Shown one piece after another: positions 9,501 to 22,850 of a stretch of DNA of 64,000 nucleotides (positions are counted from its first letter, which is position 1; each line of letters starts with the position of its first letter). A program made the position numbers and the translations under genes. Location of the stretch: contig NC_135562.1 of NCBI RefSeq assembly GCF_964340395.1, positions 13,123,043 to 13,187,042 on the forward strand. The letters are read 5' to 3'. The notes under the pieces are model-generated. The model was not told the DNA's origin, did not search any database, and saw nothing but the letters and a program-made list of their open reading frames with translations. The stretch is from Glandiceps talaboti. Its lineage: Eukaryota > Hemichordata > Enteropneusta > Spengelidae.

Positions 9501-11823
9501 CTATGAAAGGTTTTATTAACTTCATGATACTAGATATTGGAGCTAAAATGTACCTTTGTGCCTTGAGACATTCTCAAATGAAGAGTGCACACAAAATAAC
9601 TGTAGCTTTGGATGGTACTTTTACTCAGGAAAATGAAATTTATGGGTGCCATGCAGCATTACTGGTCACTGTCTTTCTATTTCTACCAAACAAACTTTCC
9701 ATATTTCAACAATTTTCAAAATCAAAAATCTAAGTATTAACTCAACACATTTTACTACCCATGACAGAAACAGTGCATCTAAATCTGGCTTTGCTGGTCA
9801 TTTTAATCCATATACATACATATACATATACATCAACCAGCTTCCTTTGTCTTTGCCACTGTATAATATATACAAGTACCACTTTTACAAAGAATGATAC
9901 ATAGAACACAAACCCAGCAGTAGTCCAAAACACTTCCACTTTTCTAAACATCATATCTAGACTACTAATTTACCCACTGCTCACTTTGAGCTAGCCTACA
10001 CGTATATATACATGTATGGTGGTAGTCTGTTAGACTACATGTAGTAATAATATGAACATCAATATAAAATTTCAATGCAATTCAGAGTACTGTACCAGCA
10101 ATAGCATTTTACCTCATGCAGTACAAGACGGTCAACTTATTATCATTGCGTGCCGATAGTAAAATAATGCATGTGTAGCATATGGAGCAGAAGTTCTAGT
10201 GTCGAAGTCATTAATTTTATGACAAACCTACATGTAATATGATGTAGGTGGGAGAATTATATTGCAGGTATCGAGAATTGCAGTCAAGAACACTTTACTA
10301 CTAAACTTTTAAGAAACAATATACCTCAATTACTGTTGTTACTCTCTGTTAGACCAGTGGAAATCAATAGAAAATTGAAGATGAAATAGTTCACCTGGCT
10401 AAATATGACTACCATGTCTACAAGTCAAATTAGAACCATGGTAATGCAATATATTATCAATTGCATTATCCTTGGTAATTTCAATATATATTGAAATTTC
10501 ATAAAATATGACATGCTATCATGAAAGTCATAGTGGCGGAAAGCAGAGTCCCACTAGAGTGTAACAAAGTTGCATAAATTGATGGAATGAGTGGCAGCAG
10601 TCCAAGGATAATGCTGAGACCATAGGGAATGAATTAATTCAGTTTACTATGTGTAACTTACAAGGTATGTAGGAATGCTGTCCAATTTGCTAGTCCAGTG
10701 GAAGTCTGATGCTAAGGTACAAAAGTCCTATAGTATAAGCATTACGATCATCTCCACCGTAAGATGTATCGCCAAATAGATTTTTCCAGCACAGAATTCT
10801 GTTTTTACCATCAACAGTAATACATTGTGGTTTATTTATGCTATAAACATGATGATGTCATAGTGTCTTTATGTCACTTACATGTAAATTCAAACCAAAT
10901 GCTGAGTTTGTGAGGTTAACAACGTAACCAATTGCAAACCCCCTGTTAGAGTCAGTCTGTATGATGGATTACTACTGATATGCGCTGTTCATCCCTTCCC
11001 CAGCAGGAGACTTACCATAGCTACATGTAGATTGTCCACTGTCTGTTTGACTATAACGCTAGAAAGAGATCACAGAACAACTATACGTGTAGTAACTAGA
11101 CTACAAAAAATGTAGCATTTGGGTAGATTAGTGCTAAAATCAAGATAGCACTAATGTGTGTTAGCAACTGGGAGGGTTGATACCTACACTAGCTCTACAT
11201 GTATGTTAACACCAAGCTAGCTCAGCACTAGCACTAGGCTAGCACAAATACTATAGTACACCAGCATATGTTAGCACTTGAAGGGCTCTAGTACTAGGCT
11301 AGCACTAATAGTACACCAGCATATGTTAGCATTTGAAGGGCTCTAGTATTACTATTAGTATTTACATCAGGCTAGTTTATCTCCATTTCATGTGTTGTAC
11401 TCTAGTATAAGTTATCGAGTGCTATCCTTCATTGAATCTCTAAGTCTAAGATCTCTCTTTGGGTTAGAGACCACATTGGCATCCAGACTACTCCATGAGG
11501 TTCACTCTGAACAACTGGAACAATAGGAAAACCAGACCGGCTACATTTGTGTACCTAACGTTCAATAAATGTGTGAAAAAAAACAACAACTCATTCTTCA
11601 ATCACAGCTGTGTCCTGCAGTAAAAGTTGTCTTATCTAGCAAAGTATTAAACACAATACCCTTACCTGGCTAAGTAATCAATTTTGACCGACTTATGTAC
11701 AGTCTTCTGGTGAACACTTCCTGTTTTAGGTGTAATATAGGGTGTTTTAGCTGTAATATAGAGCAACGCCCCCTCTCAATATGGCATTGTCACCTTATTT
11801 AGAACAGCAATAAAACCACACAA

Positions 11824-11830
<7 letters not shown>

Positions 11831-11889
<59 letters not shown>

Positions 11890-11906
11890 ACATACACACA
11901 CACACA
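11831..11906. repeat. (CA)n microsatellite
   Basis: An almost pure CA run of about 75 bases. Confidence 0.95.
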
Positions 11907-13589
11907 TTAATTTTTCCTACACCAGTTATTTATCAAAACCTGTAACATTTTTAATGAAGCATGCTAGTTATAGATGCACCCCTCAATTCTAACAAAACTC
12001 TATTAACATTTGCAAATCTATTCATTCACTTAAACAAGACACCATAGATTTTAATACCATACCTTTACAGGCACCAATTTGTACTAAAAAAAACAGTATT
12101 AGTTACACCATACCACAACACTTCATTCTAAGCATTTCTACCCTCATTATTCACAATACATTTATAAATTTAATGTAGTGTCTCAAATTTCTCGATACCA
12201 ATTATTACTCAGTTCCCAATTATCCCTCTTCTTTTTTTCATGGGACCCAACCGTCTTTTTTCCACCGTACTTCTTTTAATAATACACTCTCACTTTTAAA
12301 ACAAATCATACGCAACACATATTAATTTCATAGTGACTATCGGTACACACCATGGCAGCCTAGTGTCAGGATTGTTGTTTCTAAGTTCTACATTATTCTT
12401 TGAAGCATGCATTGTTAAGATGTACAAATGTACAGTGCATGTGTTTTATCACCATCAGTGTATGCACCACGTGTGAAATTTGAAGCATGTATTACTATTT
12501 TTATGAAAACTTCATGAAACTATAATTATTAGCAAATGGAAGTTAATGGTCAGTCATGCTACAAATCACTATCTTAGGGGGTCTAACACTAGGTCTACTT
12601 GTTACCTAACCCCCTAGCTTTGATATAAATATAACTCCTGTTTGGTTAGTCTACTGTGCTACAGCCTTACACTGAATAGACTAACTCTACATTTGTACAT
12701 GAAAGGCAGAAGTAAACTTTGTGGTCAGTCACGGTTGATCCTATTAATCAGCACATTAGGGGGTCTGACCCAACTCCCTAGCTTTGATACAAAGATGTAT
12801 TTTCTGTTCAGCAAGTCCACTGTTTTACATTCTTGTTGAATAAGGCTGACACATACTATCATTTTCACTGTTTGGTTCTCATATACGTACATGATTCACT
12901 GAAGAGAGGTCAACGATCTTGTCCTGAATGTACTAGTAATCTAGGATACAGTTGTATTTCCTTTCTGGTAGAGGCTATTATCTGACTATTCTGGAAGTAT
13001 GCCATAATGTCTGTCGGAGTCGACAGATCACAAAACACAACAAAAGTCAACAGCATGGCAATAATAATAGTGTGAAAAGTTACTTTTATATAATAATAAG
13101 GACATAAATAATGAAACCATGTACTTTATTTTCAAGCATGTGATTAGAGTCCATTGACTAGAATAGATCATGCGTTTAAATCCTAGCTTGTCCTTGCTTG
13201 TAGTCACGTCCCTGACAAACAATTTCTCAATTTGCATGGATAGGAAATCCAGTTACTACCATATTTGCTTGACTGCCATCCAACTATTCCAACATACACA
13301 TGTAATTGAAGGACATTACTACTGCCTTCCTTATCAAAGGGAATGCGTGTCTCTGTCTCTCGTTCCTTCAACTCCAAGGAACACAAACCACCTGGGTGTG
13401 GTCAGGACCTTTCTAAATTCTACCATAAGTACATAGGATACGAGAGACAGTTGATTAACATTTTTTTCTATGCACTACCACTCCTTACTTATTAACCAAT
13501 ACTGGATTATTAAGTCAAGTATTTTTGGAAATGCCCATGCTGTACAACACAATACATCATGTACCAAACCCAGGTGATTCTAGAGTCCC

Positions 13590-14090
13590 CATCTTTTCCT
13601 GACCTTTCACCTTTGACCTTCCATGACCTTTCAAACAATGACAAATTTTCCTTTATTCCTCAGTACACCGTTATGAATTTCAAGGAAAAAGTTCAGGTTA
13701 GAAAAGAGATTATGATTTTTTTCTGTACCTACATATGTAACCTTTCTCCCCTGACCTCCCATGACCTTTTGCTTACAATGACAAATGTTCCTTTCTTCCT
13801 CAATTCACAAATTATAAATTTCAAGGAAAACAATTATATCAAAGAAAGGTTAGAAAGGAGACTGTGATTTTTTCTATACCTCACTTCTTTCCTGACCTTT
13901 CACCTTTGACCTACCATGACCTTTCAAACAATGACAAATTTTCCTTTATTCCTCAATACCCAATTATAAATTTCAAGGAAAAATGAAGTGAAGGAAAGGT
14001 TAGAAATGACTACACTATCAGTCCATGTGATTTTTTTGTATGCCTTAAATCTGTTATGACCTTTCACTCTTGACCTCATGACCTTGCATA
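13590..14090. repeat. Tandem repeat, about 130-150-bp unit, four diverged copies
   Basis: Each copy has TGACCTTTCACCTTTGACCT-like half-sites, then CAATGACAAATTTTCCTTT, then AATTTCAAGGAAAA. The spaced TGACCT hexamers resemble nuclear-receptor half-sites. Confidence 0.8.
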
Positions 14091-14504
14091 TAAATCATAA
14101 TTTTCATTTCACTATAATAAATTTCAAAGAAATAATCAAGTGTGAACTGAGAAGGATACTGTTGCTACCATGTAATAAAGCAGCCTAGAATTACAATGTA
14201 TGTGAAATTGTAAGATCTTTGAATATATAGATTCTGGATTATTACAAGTCTCGACATTACTTTTATTTTTATTTATTTGTTTGTCGGACAAATTTACCAC
14301 ATGTTGACAAAACAAAAATAATGACCTATACATAAGTCATGACTATTAATACATGGAATTCAAGCCACTGTGTGCACAGTAACAATCAATGATTAGAGCA
14401 CAGGTAAATCATCGAGCAATTTCATGTAACAGATTGGTATATATTTGAACATACACAATGAATGGTACCAGTGACCAGCTGTGCTAGGTACGTACATGTA
14501 GGAG

Positions 14505-14880
14505 TAGTGTGGCCAGTGCTGGAAACTCCCACCCCAATTTTAGACCCACTTTGACCAAAAATCAATACCCCATTTTAGACCATTACAGGTTTTTAAAAGA
14601 TGAAAGTTTAGACCTAAATATATTTTCCTTCGGAGACAACATTTTTGGGGCAATTAATGGCAGTTATGATTTGTAAAGTACAGTGGACCATATTTTAGAC
14701 CAAGCAAAATGGAAAATAATGCAAAGTAGACCCCATTTTAGGTTCTTCAGCTTGAAAAAAAACAGTCCCCATTTTAGACCAAAGGGCTATAAAACGCACC
14801 CCAAAGCAGGGAGACACATACACAATATGTATACTCAAATAAGGGGAGTAGCCCCTCCCCCTCCCATTCTCACAAACCAC
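14505..14880. repeat. Interspersed repeat with CCCCATTTTAGACC motifs
   Basis: The phrase CCCATTTTAGACC recurs at about 14570, 14732 and 14768, and related forms elsewhere in the segment. It looks like a degraded interspersed element. No ends or duplication were found. Confidence 0.4.
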
Positions 14881-15665
14881 AGCTGATATTTCATGGCCTT
14901 TCGGTGGTGTGTGTGTTGGACGGTGCTGTAAAAGAGGCTGCGATTTACAAATCATGGCCCTTCCAAGAAATAACAATTCAGTACTGCACTGACAAAACTA
15001 GCGACTTCCATTCTATCACCCTACCCTTGTAAACTAAAATTCCTCAACACTAATGTCATCTCTTTCAGTTTGCTAAATGCATTCTAATTTAAACTGGGAG
15101 GGGTCTAAAAATCATTACACATTGGGTGGGCCTCACTCAATAAGACTTTTTGATGTAAGTGTTTGAAGTTACACATATATATGTAAAGGGGAAAGTTTGA
15201 ATCTATTTATAACTGACACCCACTTGAGGTTAATTAATTGAGTTTCATTCTCCAGTACATCTCTGTTCAGCCAAAAAAAAACACCAAATGAGTGCATTTT
15301 ACACTAATCATGTAGTTTTAACACTACACCCTCTATTTTCTGTTGGAATGTGTACAACTTGCCCTGCATGTGGTCAGAAAAGCAGTGCCCACTAAAGTTG
15401 TGCTTCTGACTGCATTGGATTGATTATGTCGGAACAATATTGAACTTTTTCATTCATATTTTTGGGATCATGTCATCTCTATTTTTGTGTTATGTTTTTA
15501 GAATTTTTTCGATTTTCGTGTCAATTTTCAAAATAATTTTCTTTACTACATATGAAAAATTTTCAGTTGACAGGAAAATTTTCTCAACTCTTCTCATTGA
15601 TATTTCATTGCTTTTCAGTTAATAAAATGGAATACAGTGAGATATAAATATTATATTTTATGTAT

Positions 15666-16030
15666 GGCCCCCCAAAAAAGAAGTTTCTGGTCAGCGCGCA
15701 TCACTTAAATACCCTTGTGTCGGTCTTTTTTGTGTGTGTGTTTGTCCAGCCCATGCAGTCTGCACATTTGTAGGGAAACACAAAAATAAGCCTCCCTACT
15801 TCAGTGAAGACAACTGTAGAGCCAATCATGAACAAGCGAATGACATCTGCCCCACATGTATACACTTGCTCTAAAGTACTAAATAAAAAGAACAGTCACT
15901 GCTATAAATAGTAGACTGTGTGACAGTGAAGGTTTGTTGAGAATAAAAAAAAAAAAAAAAAAAAAAAAAAGTGTCATTTTGGACAAACTATCCTGACCAG
16001 AAACAATTCCTTCGTCTTCTTTTTTTGGCC
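15666..16030. mobile_element. Non-autonomous inverted-repeat element
   Basis: The left end reads GGCCCCCCAAAAAAGAAG, then TTTCTGGTCAG. The right end carries CTGACCAGAAAC and closes with CTTCTTTTTTTGGCC, the imperfect reverse complement. It is about 365 bp with a poly(A) run inside (15946-15970). No clear target duplication beyond a possible TA. Confidence 0.55.
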
Positions 16031-17299
16031 TAATTTACAAGTTTTTAGTGAATGTGAGCAATACATGTATGGTTATAAAAAAAAAATTCAAATTTTGAAA
16101 TATGGAAATGTAGTATTATGAAATAATGGTTATTCATTTCATGTGAACTTCTACAATTCAGGGTTCACACTGAACTTCTACACTGAGTAATCCTAAAGAT
16201 TTAGTCTTGAAAGGTAATGATTTCAGCTTTAGTGTTATATTGATATCCATTGGTCCAAGATATAGATACAGTGTTTATTCGTGACATGCCCTGGACTATT
16301 GCTAATTTGAGTCCAGCAGCAAGTACAGAGTTGATACAAAATGCTTCAATTGATAACAATGCAACTATAAATTATATATACAACTGTATTGCGAGGATTT
16401 CACCGCTTTTTTTAGAACATCACTAGAAAACAAGTAACATTTACAGTGTCCAATATGTAAATTCAATACAAAAATCTCAGGAGGAAATGTACTTCAAAAT
16501 GGTCTGTACAGTTTGAACAGCTTGGAAGAATGTACGGCTCTTCAAAATGTAGAAAAAACAAACAATAAATAAATAAATAACTAAATAACAATTCTCAATG
16601 CAAGACCACCAAGCATGTGTTAATTAACCTCACCAACCCTAAAAATAACCACACACCTAAGTAGCCTCTTTACTCATAAATCAACAGAGACTGTTTTGTA
16701 CATTTTTTTTTTCAATTTAATAAATAAAAAAAATAAATAGATATAAATAAATAAATAATAAAATAGCAATAAATTTACTATGTTTCCGTGACGACAAACT
16801 TGTGGTACTTAAAGTATGTGGCATGATTACATAAAATATATTTAATACAAAAATATTATTAATTGTGACTTTTAAATTTTACTTGACATGTGTATGGTTG
16901 AATTAACTTGCTAGCTGTGGATGTCATTCTATTATTTTTTTAATTCTGGAACAACTTCTATTTTAAAATAAAATTATTCACGCTATCATTTTTTCCCCCT
17001 ATAAATTACTAATAATCTGTTAATACTCTACGGTGACAGAGCTTGGCAGAATAAGCATGGTAACTTATTAATATTAAATTTATTCAAAAATAAATAAACT
17101 ACCTGGTGGTGGGGGGGGGGGAAGTTTGGAAAAAATATACAGGGGGGAGGGGTCACGGTTCTGAATGGTACAAGCCAGATTTTGCAACACTGATAGCAAT
17201 CAAAATAAACAAACTGTTTGCATGAATACTTAACCCTCCCTCTGTAACAACACAGAAAGGGGGCCATCACTATGTACGATGCATAAAGTGAGTTACACC

Positions 17300-18060
17300 C
17301 AGTTTTACTGGTTGGGGTTATTGTCCTTCACAGCGCCATGGTGTGAGGTCGTTCTCATAATACTTAGAGCAATATTTCTACAATGACGCCGAGTTGTGTA
17401 TATTGTTATATAAGGTCAGAATAACCCCCAAAATTTCATTTTTCATTTTAAAAATTAAAGGCCACATTGACAATGGAACGCCCTCCTGAAATAAAAACGC
17501 CAACGTTTATTATTTCAATGATATTATAACGAAAAGGGTCAAGGTCATGGCTGTATAACTTAACCTAGCGTGACGCTCAGTCTATATTCCATGGAATTTA
17601 ACCTCTCGCTAATTCGACTCCCTCTATATTTTGTCAATATCATACCTTAAAAATTCCACAAACGAAATACAGTCGTTAGGAGAGCTGGGTAAAAAAAATG
17701 GAGAAGTGTGAACTACGTGCGGAATTACCTGAAATAGACCGACACACCCTGGTGCAGTGACGTCGTCGAAATATGGTACGGCTTCCATACTCGTATCTCC
17801 TCCCCATACGCCGTGCCTCACTCGCTCTCTCCAACCTTCGTTTAGAACAAAGCGCTCGTCTACTCCCTCTCGGTATCAATATTTTGTTTCCGACCAGTCT
17901 TCGGTTATAATGTCGTTGAAAGTCGCTGGTCCGATTGGTATGATTTTATCCCGTAAATATTACTCACAAAATGTATTTTCTCGAAGACGGAACTACTCTG
18001 CCCTTCCTGCCTCCTCCGCAGTCTAAGCCTCGGTTCCACATACAAAGGCAAGGTCAAAGG
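17300..18060. promoter_or_regulatory. CpG-containing, promoter-like region, possibly bidirectional
   Basis: This stretch has clearly more CpG dinucleotides (for example around 17755-17850 and 17980-18040) than the AT-rich flanks and lacks microsatellites, like a promoter. The minus-strand candidate exon at 17729-17788 reads leftward from it. On the plus strand a 38-codon ORF starts at ATG 17911 (MSLKVAGPIGMILSRKYYSQ, then an Arg-rich tail) and ends with TAA near 18024. Its Arg/Ser/Tyr-rich, acid-free character resembles a mitochondrial presequence, but I recognise no family. Confidence 0.3.
17729..17788 (-). CDS. Possible first coding exon of the THAP / AT-hook / BTB gene
   Basis: On the minus strand an ATG at 17788 starts twenty codons (MEAVPYFDDV, then TAPGCVGLFQ) ending at a GTAATT donor in phase 0, the phase needed by the THAP exon at 7506. 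The surroundings (17.3-18.05 kb) are richer in CpG than the flanks, like an invertebrate promoter. The frame is open a little further upstream without another ATG. The link needs an intron of about 10.2 kb, which is plausible here because NRBP has introns of 7.0 and 7.5 kb. This could instead be a 5' exon of something else or chance. The evidence is splice phase and position only. Confidence 0.28.
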
Positions 18061-18439
18061 TTACATCAAATTCCAGCAAGTGAATGTCGGCGCCCTCAAT
18101 AGTGATATGAAGCTATAATTGGATATATTATTTTATATTAAAAATTTTGATATTGAAATTATTTATTCGCTGCAAAATTTTAGTTACTTTTTATATTACT
18201 ACCCCATGAAATACATTCTTATGATAGATAATATTTCGAACTCTAAAATGCATTTTGTGAAGGCATATTAAGGGCCTAGGTAGTACTAGTAGCTAGTGGC
18301 CGGTCCTAGGCCTGTCACAGTATGTCTGGCCGGTGCTTTTTAAATTACACAAATTAGGCAACCGACTGTAAATGTTGCAATAATCACAGATAAAAGGGGA
18401 AAAAGAAGTGCATCGTTCGTATACTTTGACCTTCACTTA

Positions 18440-20243
18440 GGGATGGACCATTTGATATCCGGGGGGGGGCTTGGAAGATTTGGATAGGAAAAAAACACGC
18501 CTAATGGATTTGCTTGAAAAAAAATACGGATATAAGTGGGTGATGAAAAAAAAGACGGAGATTGCTGCTAGGAAAAAAATTCTTGGCAGGGATATGATGC
18601 ACAACATCCAAAAATATTCTGGAAGTAGCTCTAGTGTGATTACAATTCAACCCAACACAGTTTCAAGTTAAAGGAACAATAACTTAGAATTATTTACACT
18701 CACGTCTGTACAAAAAAAAAAGTGAAAATCTGATAAGACAATAAACGATCAGAAACAAAGACAATTATCATAACATGTTTTACACACATGTGGTGTTCAA
18801 AAGTAACATTGATTGGCAATTATGCATTCTTGGGAAATTAAATTTAACTTTTAACTAAAAACAACAACAACTCTTCAACAAAACCAACTGTTGTGGCTAG
18901 ACTAATGTTTGTCAAAAAATACTGGAAAACATCAAAAAATTCAATGAAAGCGCCAATGGTGTATTAGCCCAACTGTAGACAGTACAATTAAATTTTCTGC
19001 AATGTTTATGTTGCTAGACATATTTACTTACATTCTTTGAAAATTTATTCTCATGTCTTCCCATCAATGTTGTTATATCTGCAACATACACTATATACTT
19101 TAATGTTACTATAGACCATCCACGCAGGGTGGAGGGTCTATGGTTCTACACGTATCTAACATTGATGGTGTTCGGAGTCCCTTTCCACCTCTTTCTACTA
19201 TGATAATAGGGAGACTTATCTCCAAAATCGGACACCAACTCAAGAGATTTCTCTAGTCCTCAAGACAACATATAGTCCCAACATCAAAGCGTCTAAACTG
19301 AAAGACGCATTAACAAAACATTGGGAACTGCTAGAAAATAATGTAACCTTGAACCAACTCTACCCGACCACGCCAATCATAGCACAGAAAAGAAACAAAA
19401 AATCTTAAAGACATACTTGTCACAACTAAACTGAAGTATTCTGCCTCTAAAAGCCAGGCTGAAAAAAGCCATGCTGATCATAATTTATATTAATACTCGC
19501 ATCTCTGCTTGATGAACAAAATTCAATTTTAAGCCAAACAAAAGCAATCGGGAACACTGTCTCGTTAGACAGAACTGCGAATGATGAAGGACCCCAACAG
19601 CCAGTGTGAAACGTCTTAAAAGAAGGGTCAACTAAGTATCGGCCTGCGGACGTATCGCCAATGCTAATTCATACTAATACTAGGGTCAATAACCTTGACA
19701 TACTGGTCACGTGGTTAACTGACCTTCAAACCAATTATTAAAAATCAAGTCTGGACCAGCTTGGAAAAATATTTCCACTTATTAACAAACTTGATCTAAC
19801 AACCCATAGCTGGTTACATGGTAAACGCAATGTCATTCACGTATTTAACGTTGATGCATTTCGGAGTCCCCTTCCCCTCTTTCTACGATTTGCATTTTCA
19901 GTGTGGCATTATACCATGGCATAAAATTGTCAATTTCAAAATCAAACATGCATTGAAATAGTCTTTATTTAGTTTCCTAAATGTAATCTGTGTGTGATAG
20001 AACAGCATCTTTTTACTCTCTGTATTACCCTGTGCGAAAACCAAGTAGAAAATTGTGGCAACAAAAGTAGGTGTTCAACATAGGTGTAAAAAAATCCGGA
20101 TATCTCAAAGAAGGAAAGAAAAAAAAGTTGCTAGCATAGGCGAAGGAGAGCAAAATGATTCACAGGCAAGCAGGTGGGGGGGACAATAATGACTATCCAC
20201 CACTCTTCCAAGCCCCCCCCCAGGATATCAAATGGTCCACCCC
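18440..20243. mobile_element. 1.8-kb inverted-repeat element containing a decayed retroelement fragment
   Basis: Ends are inverted repeats: GATGGACCATTTGATATCC then poly(G) and CTTGGAAGA on the left, TCTTCCAAG then poly(C) and GGATATCAAATGGTCCA on the right. No target duplication is clear. The interior holds a frameshifted, stop-containing fragment (see 19240-19630). Confidence 0.7.
19240..19630 (+). pseudogene. Decayed retroelement fragment, possibly Penelope-like
   Basis: The plus strand translates to HWELLENNVTLNQLYPTTPI, then a shifted NLKDILVTTKL, resembling the reverse-transcriptase end before the GIY-YIG domain of Penelope-like elements and some other retroelements. A downstream TGATGAAGGA...GTGAAACGTC (about 19578-19612) resembles the hammerhead-ribozyme core found in Penelope-like elements. 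Stops and frameshifts abound; it is not functional. Confidence 0.35.
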
Positions 20244-21688
20244 TCACAACTACATGCTATTTTCATATACGTCGTTAAAAGAGAAACTCTCCCTCCCACT
20301 GGCATGGTAGTCGTTACAACACGTCATTTCAGTAGTAAACCTGACTATAAACAGCCATGACAGTTTCGATCATACCCACGTATCCGCTTAAATAAATCAT
20401 GACCTCACGATCAAAATGTTTTCTCTTCGTCTATGTATCTGAGATATGTCATTTGAATGAATCGAAATAGTTAGGGTTTTTTTCCGAAACACCCCCTCAG
20501 TCTATAGCTAGATAAACAACCAATTAAGCCTTGTCTGGAATGATAAAAGATGTACCACCTCCATATTACAATATTGTAATATCTTGTAATTCACATTTGC
20601 TTCGCTCTCCCTTTTACGAAAGCCTTTAAATGATACTGTGACCATGAAGTGTGAATTATGAAAGCTAAACTGTGATTGTAATTCTGATTCTAATTGTCCA
20701 AATGGGATTTTGTAGCATCTCATTCCTCCCATCGAAATAGCACGGATTGCACAGAATATTCGATATGCCATGATATATCTTAATACATGGAGAGCGACAT
20801 CGTATAGAAAACGAGCCCACACGTATAACTTCTAGACTAGAGGCTGCTTTGATTCAGAAAACTATCAATCGCAGTACCAAGTTATCAACCCATCTCATGT
20901 TAGTCTATATATACACAGACCTGTGCGGAGCTAGCTATAGCTACGGACCATTTTAATCACGTGACACGTTTACAGATTACTAGTAATTCAGCTACGACGG
21001 CGCGACTTTACTTTATACATACTGGTGAAATCCATCATTTTCTGAAATTATCACGACTGAATTCCGTAGTTATTCCAAGTAGGAAATATTGTATATAAAA
21101 TACATAATTTCATGCATTACTATATGAAGGAACGAGTCAACATCGCAAATGTTATAGCGGAAACAGCTGTGAATATCAAGGAATGTTGGCAAAGATCGAT
21201 GAAACAGTATTATATGTACATGTAATGCCAAATCGGCAAGTGAACTAAATCTTATAAGAACATTATACCTCACGCAAGCCAAGCTGAACGCGTTTGAACC
21301 AAAATTATGGAAGTTATACCCTGGTTATTCTAATACGTACGTCATGTTCTGCCGCTGAGTAGTCTCAGTCTATAATTTTAATGACCATTCACTATCCTTT
21401 TAACATTTGACATTTTAAGGGTCTTAACGGTATACTTGTTTTTGTAGCATTCACCTTATTTATGTTTTTGTATTTTATGTGCAGCGCTTTGGAATATTTT
21501 AAATAGGAAAGGCGCTTTAGAAAATAAATAAACTTAAACTTAGTGTGCGCAATACATATATTCATATGGATGTAAGTGTCTCGCTGGAGAGAACAGTGCT
21601 AGATGTAAATATTAGTAACAGAGCATTATAGACTCAATTCAAAAGAATAAGGATGTTATAAGTCATTACTCAAAGTTTCACACTTCGA

Positions 21689-21743
21689 GCGATCGTCAGA
21701 CCACTAAAATGGGATCCAATTTATTTAGTCGTCTAACGATCGC
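21689..21743. repeat. Short imperfect palindrome
   Basis: GCGATCGTCAGACCACTAAA pairs with TTTAGTCGTCTAACGATCGC (three mismatches) across a 15-bp loop. Confidence 0.75.
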
Positions 21744-21989
21744 TTATATAACTTTAATATAAATATATAGGCCATGAAATATAATCTTTTTTCTTCCTAA
21801 CAGTTTTTCCAACATTGTTTATTTGACAAGTGGGATTACTTTTATTATGCCGACCACTCACCAGAGTCATTGACCGTCGGTGTAAACAAATAATAACACA
21901 TGTTGCACTCAGGGAAGTGCACGTTACCTACCCTTGGGTTAGCCTTTGCAATATTGGGTGGGTCTACTTAAAATCGCTGGTGTCATAAG

Positions 21990-22130
<141 letters not shown>

Positions 22131-22425
22131 CTGTTACTTTCTGGACCCTATCCTGGTGTCTGATTCATAATGTTTGGTTTCACTCTAAAATGATGTCATG
22201 GAATTATTCGTTTGGTTGTCTTGACGACTACATTGTCAAGCTATAAACAAAAAAGTAATTCTCGTGTTTAAAGGAAGAAACGTAATTCAGAAGAAAAAAA
22301 ACCTTCAGGTCCGACCCTGACTGGATCTGTACAAGCTAATTCACACAAAAAATACACTTAATGATGATAATGCGTATTCGAGTGTCAGATATCGATTGCA
22401 GAAATTATTCATTCTGGCTGGTAAG

Positions 22426-22850
22426 ATGTAATGTCCCATGAGTGAAACACCAAGCCTACATCATTTTAGCTGTAATGTCCCATTAATGAAACACCAAGCC
22501 TACATCATTTTAGCTGTACTAATATCCCATGAGTGAAACACCAAGCCTACATCATTTTAGCTGTACTAATATCCCATGAGTGAAACACCAAGCCTACATC
22601 ATTTTAGCTGTAATGTCCCATTAGTGAAACACCAAGCCTACATCATTTTAGCTGTAATGTCCCATTAGTGAAACACCAAGCCTACATCATTTTAGCTGTA
22701 CTAATGTCCCATGAGTGAAACACCAAGCCTACATCATTTTAGCTGTAATGTCCTGTGAGTGAAACACCAAGCCTACATCATTTTAGCTGTAATGTCCCAT
22801 GAGTGAAACACCAAGCCTACATCATTTTAGCTGTAATGTCCCATCAATGA
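22426..22850. repeat. Minisatellite, unit about 43-47 bp, ten copies
   Basis: The unit is TGTAATGTCCCATGAGTGAA + ACACCAAGCCTACATCATTT + TAGC; some copies have an ACTAA insertion. The copies are nearly identical, so the array is young. Confidence 0.95.

Larger units (their letters stand above)
7507..17728. other. Region upstream of the THAP exon (possible first intron)
   Basis: No convincing exon on either strand. It holds two small DNA transposons (7807-8054, 8301-8570), minisatellites (8970-9500, 13590-14090), a (CA)n array (11831-11906), an interspersed repeat rich in CCCCATTTTAGACC (14505-14880) and an inverted-repeat element (15666-16030). Between them is AT-rich unique sequence. Confidence 0.5.

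Noticed and set aside
18471-18671. 66-residue Lys-rich ORF
   Set aside because: It lies in the left end of the inverted-repeat element, its Lys content comes from poly(A) runs, and no family is recognised.
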